A DNA stretch of 64,000 nucleotides from positions 372,001-436,000 of the forward strand of contig JAVJNT010000001.1 of NCBI GenBank assembly GCA_040217175.1, in the 5' to 3' direction. A program made the position numbers and the translations under genes. Below the pieces are notes generated by a model. That model saw only the letters and a program-made list of their open reading frames with translations. It did no database searches and was not told the DNA's origin. This DNA comes from Phycisphaerales bacterium (GTDB lineage: Bacteria > Planctomycetota > Phycisphaerae > Phycisphaerales > UBA1924). Of this stretch, positions 57,126 to 64,000 are shown one piece after another. How positions within the stretch are numbered: position 1 is the stretch's first letter; every line of letters starts with the position of its first letter.

Positions 57126-59178
57126 GATCGTGACCCTCGCTGCTTCCCTCGGTCGCGCTATTCATAGCGTCACCGTTGAGCGGCTCAAAGGACTCGCGGA
57201 TCTCCCCGCACCGGAGCATGCTCGCGCCGAAGTACGGGTTGTTGATCTGCTCGCCGCGCTGGAGCCAGTCTGCTCCCTGGTTATCGAAAGCCATCGGGCA
57301 GTGCGCGAGTTGCCATTCTTCGCTCCCCCGGTGCCCGAAACGACGTTGGAGCGCGATGACCGCCTTGCTCATGCCCTCGAACTTAGTCCGAGCGATCTCA
57401 ATATCTGTGATACCCGGCTCGACACGCAGCCGGGCCGCGGCCCGCCGCCACTCGCCGAGCGGTTCGCCGACCAGTCCGGCCTCTTCGACGAAGCCGATCG
57501 CGGTTCGGAGGTCCGTGGCCGCCTGCGAGAACCCGCCGAGGTCGTCCGCCGCGAGCGCCTCCTGGGCGTCGAGGTACGCAGCGTAGATCGGCTTGAGCGC
57601 GAACATGAAGCTGTCGGGCACGCTGACGCGCTCGGGCATGGTCGGCATCGCGCCGCCGGAAGTGTCGCCGTGCCCCGCGTGCGGGTCGCCCCCGCCGCCA
57701 CCGGCGGGCGTCATCATGCTGGGCTTCGCGGCGATCTGCATCGCGCTGTCGATCCGGAACGCACCGTTGACGACCACGCGCTCGCCCCGACTGAGCCCTT
57801 CTCGGACGATATAGAAGTCGCCGGCTCGCGGCCCGAGCACGACCGCCCGGCCTTCGTAGGTTGGCCGCTCTGTATCGGACACCTCGACATACACGACCGA
57901 GCGCGTTCCTGTGTAGAGGACCGCCGAGCGAGGGATGACCAGAGGCTCGGTCGCTGAGCTCGGGTCGCCAACCACACCCAGCGACTCGGCCGGCACGAGG
58001 TCCATCCCGCAGATGTCGCATTGCCCGGGACCGTCTTTGACGATCGTCGGGTGCATCGGGCTGACCCAGCGACCGGCCAACTCATCGTTGACGACGGCTC
58101 CGTCTTCCGAAACCCGCGTGCGAACGACGGCCGATGCGAACATACCCGGCTTGAGACCTCGATCGGTGTTGTCCACGGCAACGCGCACTGCTGCTGTCCG
58201 CGTTTGTTGATCGATCATCGGTTCGATGAATGCGATGCGACCCTCAAACACTTCGCCGGGATGCGCCTCGACCGTGAAGCTCACCGACTGCCCCCAACGC
58301 AAGAGCGGGAGCTGAGACTCGTACGCCTGCATATCAACCCACAGTTGTGACAGGTCGGCGACCGTGGCGATGGCAGCGCCCGTCTGCACATAGTCCCCCT
58401 CGCGCACGGCCAGATGCGTGACAACGCCTCCAATCGGGGCATAGATGGGCAGGCGATCCGATTCGAAGCGGCCTTCCTCGACGGCGGCAATCTGCTCGGA
58501 TGTCAGGCCAAATAACCGCAACTTCTCCCGTGCCGCCGTCAATGTGTCCCGCGTGGCGGATCGCAGCAGTTCGCTGGCGGATCGTGAGTCCCGGGCCGCA
58601 GAGGCAACTTGTCGGAGTTCCTCGAAGGCCGCGAGCAACTCCGGGCTGTACACCTCGGCCATGTGGTCTCCGGCCGACACCGGAACACCGACATAGTTGA
58701 CAAACAACCGCTCGATCCGCCCCGGGAAGTACGCCGTCAGTCGCGCCACCGAGGTTTCGTCATAGGTGACCTTGCCATACATCCGCACCTCGGCCGTCGG
58801 GAAGAACCGACCGACCGGGGCTGTCTCGATGCGGCTGAGCGCGGCGGCCGCCTCGCTCATCGTGACACGCAGTTCATTCCCCTCGCCCTCATCCGCGGTC
58901 ACCGGGATGAGGTCCATGAAGCAGATTGGGCACTTAGCATTTGGGTCAGGCAGGCGCACAGACGGATGCATCGAGCATGTGTACATCTGCGGTTGGCTCG
59001 TGTCTTCGCCGTGCTCGTGGGCCTCCGCCGCCAGTTCAGTTGCGGGCTCTGGGGCGGGACGACCAATCCGATAGCCGATGACCAGCGCCGCGATAATGAG
59101 CATGACTGCGATTCCCGCCGCGGTGTGCTTCCATACCCAACCGATTGTGACCCGGAGGCGTGCGAGGACGGTGTTCAT
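57118..59178 (-). CDS. cusB: CusB-like adaptor with two YTCPMHP-type domains
   Basis: 686 residues. One membrane anchor (about 14-38), then a metal-binding 'YTCSMHPSVRLPDPNAKCPICFMDL' domain, the barrel-sandwich and hairpin region of RND membrane-fusion proteins ('LTAYFPGRIERLFVNYVGVPVSAGDHMAEVYSPELLAAFEEL'-like; key 'GRIERLF', 'VSAGD'), a second 'SPMHPTIVKDGPGQCDICGMDLVPAE' motif, and a DUF3347-like end. It links inner pump and outer channel. Overlaps cusA by 8 bases. Confidence 0.92.
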
Positions 59179-60617
59179 GGCTGCACCTCGTCAGAAGCAT
59201 CAGTTCGTGCGGAAGGATCCGCAGCGTCTGTGGGAACGGGTTCACCAACGAGCGTATTGAGCCGCGCGAGTGCTTTGCCTCGGTCCGCCCGTGCTCGTTC
59301 GGCCGCGATGGCGAACTCCAGGAGCGTCCTCTCCGTGTCGAGCAGGTCCAGGAAACTCGTCTCGCCCGCACGAAAGCCGGCGAGGGAAGCGCGAAGCGAT
59401 TCCTCGGCCTTAGGGATGAGGGTATTCTCGTACAGCCGGACCCGACGGTCAGCGTCCGTATGCTCGAACCACGCTCGGTGGATGCCCGCGGCGATGCGGT
59501 TGGCCTGGTCTGCGCGCTCGCCGGCGACCGCCAGCCGCCGCGCAAGCGCCTCACGGACGCCCGCGTCGTACTTGTCACGCCAAATGGGAAGGCTGATGCC
59601 GAAGTTCAGAAGAATCGGATCATTGCCGCTTCCCGGCGTCGAGCTGTTCATCGCCTCGCCTGTGACGATGTAATCCAGGCCCACCATGAACTCCGGCAAC
59701 CCGTCCCGCCTTGCAACCTCGGACAGGAGCCGCTGCTCTTCGATCTGCTCATCCATAGCCAGCAGCATCGGATTTGAGCGCCGGGCGATCTCGGCCAGAC
59801 CGTCGGCGTCAACTGACGCGATCCGTCCAGGCAAGCCGGTCATCCTCGCGACCTCTTCGCCGGACGGGCGATTGAGAGCGGCGTTCAACTCGGCGATATA
59901 GGCCGGGCGCATCGACCGGAGCTGCGTGAGCCGGTCTTCGAGTTGCCCGAGTTCTACCTGTACACGGATCAACTCCGGGTGCGACCCCGATCCCACGCGG
60001 TAGCGAGCCCGCAGCACTTCTTCGAAGGACCGCAGTAGGTCAAGGTTCTCCTCGGTGATCGAGATCGTCGCGTCGAGGTACGCCAGATCGTGCAGGGTCG
60101 ATACGACACGCTCCGTGACAGAAAGCCGGACGGCCTCGAATCGCCTCCATGCCGCAGCCGCCGCCTTCGACGCTGCGTCCTCTCGGTTCTGGAGCTGACC
60201 CGGCCACGGGAAAGCCTGACTGACGCCGACTCTCGCCTCCTGCGGGCCAGTGCGCGTCTGCACCTCTTCGAGAAAGAATCCGACACTCAATCGAGGATCG
60301 GGTAACGCGCCGACCTGGGGTAGCCGCTCGGCGGAAGCACGCCAGCGCTGGTACGCCGCCTCAACCTCGGGGCTGTGGTACAGGGCGTAGCGGACAAACG
60401 CATCGGGCGAGGCGTCTGGCGCGATTGATGGCCCGAGCATCTCGGTTGATGCCGAGGATTCCCGGAAGGCAGACGGAGGCATCTGCTCGATCCCCCGCGG
60501 CAGAGTTCGGTCGTGTGACTGCGTGATGTCATGGGGCCGATCGAACGGGGACGAACACCCCGCGAGCAGACCAGCCGCTGCGGCGCAGATCGCGCTCGCG
60601 GCAATTCGCGATGCCAT
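59175..60617 (-). CDS. cusC: CusC/TolC-like outer-membrane efflux lipoprotein
   Basis: 480 residues from ATG 60617; the frame is open to 60689 but without a better start. Signal with lipobox 'GLLAGC'. The two long helical repeats of the TolC family are visible, e.g. 'LPQVGALPDPRLSVGFFLEEVQ', 'QAFPWPGQLQNREDAASKAA' and 'LRASLAGFRAGETSFLDLLDTERTLLEF' (key 'AGETSFLDLL'). It forms the outer-membrane exit channel. Overlaps cusB by 4 bases. Confidence 0.9.
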   Translation of the reverse strand: MASRIAASAICAAAAGLLAGCSSPFDRPHDITQSHDRTLPRGIEQMPPSAFRESSASTEMLGPSIAPDASPDAFVRYALYHSPEVEAAYQRWRASAERLPQVGALPDPRLSVGFFLEEVQTRTGPQEARVGVSQAFPWPGQLQNREDAASKAAAAAWRRFEAVRLSVTERVVSTLHDLAYLDATISITEENLDLLRSFEEVLRARYRVGSGSHPELIRVQVELGQLEDRLTQLRSMRPAYIAELNAALNRPSGEEVARMTGLPGRIASVDADGLAEIARRSNPMLLAMDEQIEEQRLLSEVARRDGLPEFMVGLDYIVTGEAMNSSTPGSGNDPILLNFGISLPIWRDKYDAGVREALARRLAVAGERADQANRIAAGIHRAWFEHTDADRRVRLYENTLIPKAEESLRASLAGFRAGETSFLDLLDTERTLLEFAIAAERARADRGKALARLNTLVGEPVPTDAADPSARTDASDEVQP

Positions 60618-60710
60618 GGATGGCTCCTGAGTTTCTGGTGATCGGAGAGCGCGACAAGCGAGGTCAGCACGGCCTATGTGAGCGCGCACTGCCCCTACCG
60701 AGCTTGGGCT

Positions 60711-61127
60711 CTACGTTCGCCAGATACCGAGGAGCGCCTGGATCTCGTTGTGGGTCAGCCCCGCGAGCAGGCTCAGCGGGTTTGAAGACCAAACAAATGA
60801 TCGTCGCTGTACAACAGCCTCGACCTCCACCCGGATGGGCGGAGCCGGAACTATCGTCACCGAATCACGATCTGTCCTCGGCAACGGAGTATCCGGTGCC
60901 GGCTGACGATCAGGGAGAGGGGATACCCCGCACTCGCATGGCCCGTTGCTCATCGGGCAGAAGTCGGCAGCCGAAGGCTTCGAATCGCAGCAACCGGTTT
61001 CAGGAGGCGAAACGACTTCCGCCACGCACTCTGCATGGCCACAACCGCCATGCGATCCCCAAGTTGGACCTGGAAGCCGCAGAAGGCCGGCCGTGGCGAG
61101 CAACAGGATGGCAAGAAAACGTGTCAC
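60711..61127 (-). CDS. Small Cys-rich exported protein heading the cus operon
   Basis: 138 residues, GTG start at 61127, no clear ribosome site. A signal peptide ('LAILLLATAGLLRLPGPTWG') is followed by nine Cys within ~45 residues ('CGHAEC', 'TGCCDSKPSAADFCPMSNGPCEC'). The rest is Pro-rich. Small secreted Cys-rich proteins often begin planctomycete and proteobacterial Cus operons and may sense or bind Cu. Function inferred from context. Confidence 0.7.
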   Translation of the reverse strand: MTRFLAILLLATAGLLRLPGPTWGSHGGCGHAECVAEVVSPPETGCCDSKPSAADFCPMSNGPCECGVSPLPDRQPAPDTPLPRTDRDSVTIVPAPPIRVEVEAVVQRRSFVWSSNPLSLLAGLTHNEIQALLGIWRT

Positions 61128-61361
61128 GATTGAAGTCTACTTCGGATAGGTCGCAAGTGAACGCTGACGCGGGCTCAAGTATTTCGTCGGCGATCAATCC
61201 TACCGGCGAAGTCGCCGAGAGTACAGGATGCGAACGCAAACCAATCGGACGCCAAACATGCAGTAGATCACGACACAGACTACATGACTGGAGTTTCTGG
61301 TCGTGCAAGATTCGTAAATCCTTCGTGATCCTGTCTACAACTTACGTGATTGATCTCTGCA
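61128..61361. promoter_or_regulatory. Likely promoter region of the cus operon
   Basis: About 230 bases, more AT-rich than the flanks, between the CDF gene (ending 61362) and the Cys-rich gene (starting 61127), both on the minus strand. No MerR-type dyad with a 19-base spacer and no clear CsoR or CopY palindrome was found, and no regulator gene is adjacent in the window. Confidence 0.35.
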
Positions 61362-62276
61362 TTAGGGCATGTGGTCCTGTATGAGCCCACGATCGGCCAC
61401 CTCTACGAGCAGCCTAGTTTCGAACGTGACGTGGTGGATGCCGTAACGCTTGGTCAACAGATCGATGGCATCTCCGCGAATCTGTTCGACATCCTGAATG
61501 GTCGCATTCTCTGCGATACCAACAGAAACCTCCAAAGAAGTGGTCCGCTCGTCGATCGGCCAAACATGCAAATGGGCAACCTCTTCTATCCCGCCGATTG
61601 AGCGGAGCGACTCCGCGATTGAATCGATCGACAGATGCTCGGGGGTGCTCTGCATCAGAATCCGGATACAACGCTTCATCGGTGACCACGACATCCACAC
61701 GATGTAGACCGAGATTCCGATGGTCGCGACGATGTCGGTCCAGTACCAGTCGAACAGGATGATCAAGGTGCCGGTGATGATGACCGCCACCGAGGCCAGC
61801 GCGTCGGCGATGTTGTGCAGGAACGCGGCCTTGATGTTCACACTGCCCTTGGACATCGAGTATGTGAGCAACGCGGTCGCCGCATCAATGACCAAGGCGA
61901 AACCGGCCACGATCACCACCATCCATCCATCGACTTCTGGCCGGTCGAATGTGCGGGTGACGGCCTCGATGAGCAAATAACCCGCGATGACCATGATGGA
62001 TGTGAGGTTGATCAGTCCGCCGACCACTTCGGCTCGCCCGTAGCCGAAGGTACGCTGCTCGTCCGCGGGCCGCTTGGAGATCCGCCGGGCGACCAACGCG
62101 AGCAACAATCCGGCGGCATCACTGAAGTTGTGCAGCGCATCGGCGACCAGAGATAGGCTGCCAGACAGCACGCCACCGATCACCTGGGCCGCCGTCAACA
62201 GGAGGTTGATGGCGACGGCCCAGGCGAGCCGGCGGGTTCCGAGATCGGATCCGTGATGATGGTCATGGCCGCTCAT
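61362..62276 (-). CDS. czcD: Cation diffusion facilitator (Zn/Co/Cd exporter)
   Basis: 304 residues with six membrane segments. His/Asp motifs 'HNFSDAAG' (His49, Asp53) in TM2 and 'HNIADAL' in TM5 give the HD-HD site typical of zinc-exporting CzcD/ZitB types. N-terminal 'GHDHHHG' and a cytoplasmic ferredoxin-like end ('EEVAHLHVWPID') are normal. It exports Zn2+ or similar ions in exchange for protons. It follows the His-rich lipoprotein by 9 bases. Confidence 0.93.
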   Translation of the reverse strand: MSGHDHHHGSDLGTRRLAWAVAINLLLTAAQVIGGVLSGSLSLVADALHNFSDAAGLLLALVARRISKRPADEQRTFGYGRAEVVGGLINLTSIMVIAGYLLIEAVTRTFDRPEVDGWMVVIVAGFALVIDAATALLTYSMSKGSVNIKAAFLHNIADALASVAVIITGTLIILFDWYWTDIVATIGISVYIVWMSWSPMKRCIRILMQSTPEHLSIDSIAESLRSIGGIEEVAHLHVWPIDERTTSLEVSVGIAENATIQDVEQIRGDAIDLLTKRYGIHHVTFETRLLVEVADRGLIQDHMP

Positions 62277-62285
62277 AGAGGATGC

Positions 62286-62804
62286 CTATTCGAGGGATAC
62301 GGCCGCGGTCTGACGTTCGCCGCTGGCGGTCTCGATCTCGATCCACAGGCTCGCACCGGCCATGGTAGCGGGCGCTTCGGTCTGGCCGTGAAAGTGATCG
62401 TCGTGAGCGTCTGCCTTCGATTTTAGCGCGCCCGTCCCGGCCTCATCGCCGATCCAGAAACGCACGGCGGCGGGGATCGGCCCGGACTCGACTTCGAGAT
62501 CGAGATGCACTTCGGAAGAAGGCTTGATGTCGCTGGATACCGAGACCGCCAGCTTCGTCCCGGCGATCGTCACGCTGCCAAGCGACCGCATCTCGCCGTG
62601 CTCATGATCGTCGTGCTCGCCGTGTTCACCCTCGGCATGGTCGTGCCCCTCATGGTCGTCGCCGTCACCAGCGTGATCATGACCGTCGTCCGCGGAGTGT
62701 GTTTCGGCGGACTTTGATTCTGAGGACTCCCCGCAGCCGGGCAGCGAGACCGACAGTGCGATGGCCGCACCGGCAACGGCGAGAACCTTGATGAGATCGT
62801 TCAT
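62286..62804 (-). CDS. His/Asp-rich metal-binding lipoprotein
   Basis: 172 residues. Signal peptide with lipobox 'SLPGCG'. Residues ~33-70 are a dense His/Asp/Gly/Glu stretch ('HDHAGDGDDHEGHDHAEGEH') suited to binding Zn, Ni or Cu. A beta-rich domain ('SLGSVTIAGTKLAVSVSSDI', 'AVRFWIGDEAGTG') follows. It probably buffers metal in the periplasm for the neighbouring CzcA-like pump and CDF. Only 2 bases separate it from the pump gene. Confidence 0.8.
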   Translation of the reverse strand: MNDLIKVLAVAGAAIALSVSLPGCGESSESKSAETHSADDGHDHAGDGDDHEGHDHAEGEHGEHDDHEHGEMRSLGSVTIAGTKLAVSVSSDIKPSSEVHLDLEVESGPIPAAVRFWIGDEAGTGALKSKADAHDDHFHGQTEAPATMAGASLWIEIETASGERQTAAVSLE

Positions 62805-62806
62805 GT

Positions 62807-64000
62807 TCAGGACTCCTTTGAGGTAATGGCCTTGGGTCGGCGGAACACACCGACGAGCCGGGTGAGCACGGATGGGTGTTCAGCGGGACGACGCTCGGGC
62901 TTGTGGCCGAAAACGAGCGAGTATCCCGCCGGGACAACAATGAGATTCAGGAACGTGGAGGTCAGCAGTCCTCCGAGGGTGACGATGGCGAGGGGCGCGA
63001 GCAGTTCGCTGCCCGGTTCACCCGCGGCCAACGCCAGCGGGACGAGCCCGAGCACCGCCGAGATCGCGGTCATCAGGATCGGCACGAGCCGCTCCATGGA
63101 CCCTTGGACGATGGCCTCGCCGAGGGGGACGCCCTCAGCTTCCATGAGGTGATTGTAATGATTGATGAGCAGGATGCCGTTACGAACGGCGATCCCGAAG
63201 AGGGTGATGAAGCCGACGAGGCTGGCGATGGACACCACGGGCGGGATGTACGGGCCACCGATGCCGATCAACGCCAAGGTGTTGTGGACCAGCCCACCCC
63301 CCTCGGTGATATAGATCGCCGCAATGCCGCCGATGAGCGCGAGGGGCATGTTGAGCATCACAAGCACAGCGGCCCGCATTGATCCTGTCGAGATCTGGAG
63401 CAGCATGAGCATGATGAGCACGACCGCAACACCCGCCACGAGAATGGTCCGGGAGGCCGACTGCTGCGCCTCGAACTGACCGCCGTAGGACACGGTCATG
63501 CCGGCCCGTTGGACAATGGGATCGACACGCTCCTGCACCTGGGCCACGAGGTCGCCGAGGTTGGACCCTTCGGCGACGTTGAGGGACACCACCGCCTTGC
63601 GCTGTGCGTTCTCGCGGGTGATGAGGTTGCTCGATCGCTCGGGGCCGATATCAGCGACATCGCTCAAACGAACGGTGGCCCCACCCCGGCCCCTGAGCAG
63701 CAGGTCGCGGACCTGCCGGATGGACTCGCGTTCCTCGGGTGCGAGCCGCACGACAAGGTCGTACTGTCGCACTCCTTGGTTCACCGTATCCACGACCTCG
63801 CCATATAGAGCTTCGCGGACCTGCTCCGCAGCGTCGGCGGGGCTGAGACCGACCGCCGCGAGCTCGGCGTGCCGGTAGCGGATGGGAAGGGATGTGATCA
63901 GGACCTCACGATTCGCGTTGACATCGCGAGCACCCGGCAGGCCCTGGAGTTCGGCCTCGATCGCCTTGGCGACATCACGAAGCTCGGTGAGGTCCTCACC
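62807..64000 (-). CDS. czcA: CzcA-like heavy-metal RND pump, 5' part outside window
   Basis: The frame is open to the right edge, so only the C-terminal ~397 residues are seen. Signatures: 'GLPGARDVNANREVLITSLPIRY', 'SYGGQFEAQQSASRTILVAG', 'FITLFGIAVRNGILLINHYNHL' and 'GLVPLALAAGEPGSELLAPLAIV' (key residues quoted in short pieces). These match the last third of HME-type RND pumps. A GTG at 63793 is an internal codon, not a start. Together with the lipoprotein and CDF it forms a second, probably divalent-metal, efflux unit. Confidence 0.9.
   Translation of the reverse strand, partial: GEDLTELRDVAKAIEAELQGLPGARDVNANREVLITSLPIRYRHAELAAVGLSPADAAEQVREALYGEVVDTVNQGVRQYDLVVRLAPEERESIRQVRDLLLRGRGGATVRLSDVADIGPERSSNLITRENAQRKAVVSLNVAEGSNLGDLVAQVQERVDPIVQRAGMTVSYGGQFEAQQSASRTILVAGVAVVLIMLMLLQISTGSMRAAVLVMLNMPLALIGGIAAIYITEGGGLVHNTLALIGIGGPYIPPVVSIASLVGFITLFGIAVRNGILLINHYNHLMEAEGVPLGEAIVQGSMERLVPILMTAISAVLGLVPLALAAGEPGSELLAPLAIVTLGGLLTSTFLNLIVVPAGYSLVFGHKPERRPAEHPSVLTRLVGVFRRPKAITSKES

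Noticed and set aside
58760-58775. Another CATAGGTGACC copy as a regulatory motif
   Set aside because: It is inside the cusB coding sequence and lacks the flanking GG and CC; probably chance.

Overview
The window is GC-rich and densely coded. Three parts can be told apart: chromosomal genes (1 to about 10.8 kb), a mobile region with serine-recombinase, putative defence and siphovirus-like prophage genes (about 11.2 to 48.5 kb), and a heavy-metal efflux island (48.5 to 64 kb). Gene style suggests a Planctomycetota bacterium, perhaps of the Phycisphaerae. The signs are the DUF2924/serine-recombinase module, lipoprotein-type prolyl oligopeptidase and DUF1579 proteins, and Cus proteins with YHS and 'YTCPMHP' metal-binding domains. 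This placement is inference; no rRNA is present to confirm it.

Left part. A partial membrane protein is coupled to an XRE regulator. Then come a secreted amidohydrolase that reads into the decayed 3' end of an MmeI-type restriction-modification gene, a pentapeptide-repeat membrane protein, and a region with eleven 21-bp degenerate tandem repeats. A minus-strand run follows: a small membrane protein, a SOUL lipoprotein, prolyl oligopeptidase, a DUF1579 protein and purD. A GNAT acetyltransferase and an initiator tRNA with its terminator close this part.

Mobile region. A four-gene module (small protein, DUF2924, large serine recombinase, HTH protein) starts about 420 bp after the tRNA, with stop and start codons overlapping at most junctions. 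Next is a two-gene cassette: an unknown helical protein and a QueC-like PP-loop enzyme with a winged-helix tail, probably a defence system. Phage genes follow. The early and replication genes are sigma-like protein, RecE-like nuclease, Sak4-like ATPase, DUF669, RusA, SF2 helicase, primase-helicase and ParB-methyltransferase. A minus-strand cluster of small regulators separates these from the packaging gene (terminase). An HNH plus AbiE toxin-antitoxin cassette with a clear promoter and operator sits between terminase and portal. The head and tail genes then run from portal, protease-capsid fusion and decoration protein through connectors, tail tube and a frameshifted chaperone to the tape measure. 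The operon ends with a methyltransferase, an MptE-like protein and an unusual Gly/Ser-linker protein holding a Hint (intein-like) domain. No endolysin was recognised.

Right part. A minus-strand operon with almost no gaps encodes a Cys-rich secreted protein, a CusC-like channel, a CusB-like adaptor, a CusA-like pump, a five-repeat YHS protein, an APC permease and a Cu-type P-ATPase. Upstream of it lie a CDF exporter, a His-rich lipoprotein and a truncated CzcA-like pump that runs off the window. Together these would move Cu/Ag and Zn/Co/Cd out of cytoplasm and periplasm. It cannot be decided from the sequence whether the island is cargo of the mobile element or host DNA next to it.
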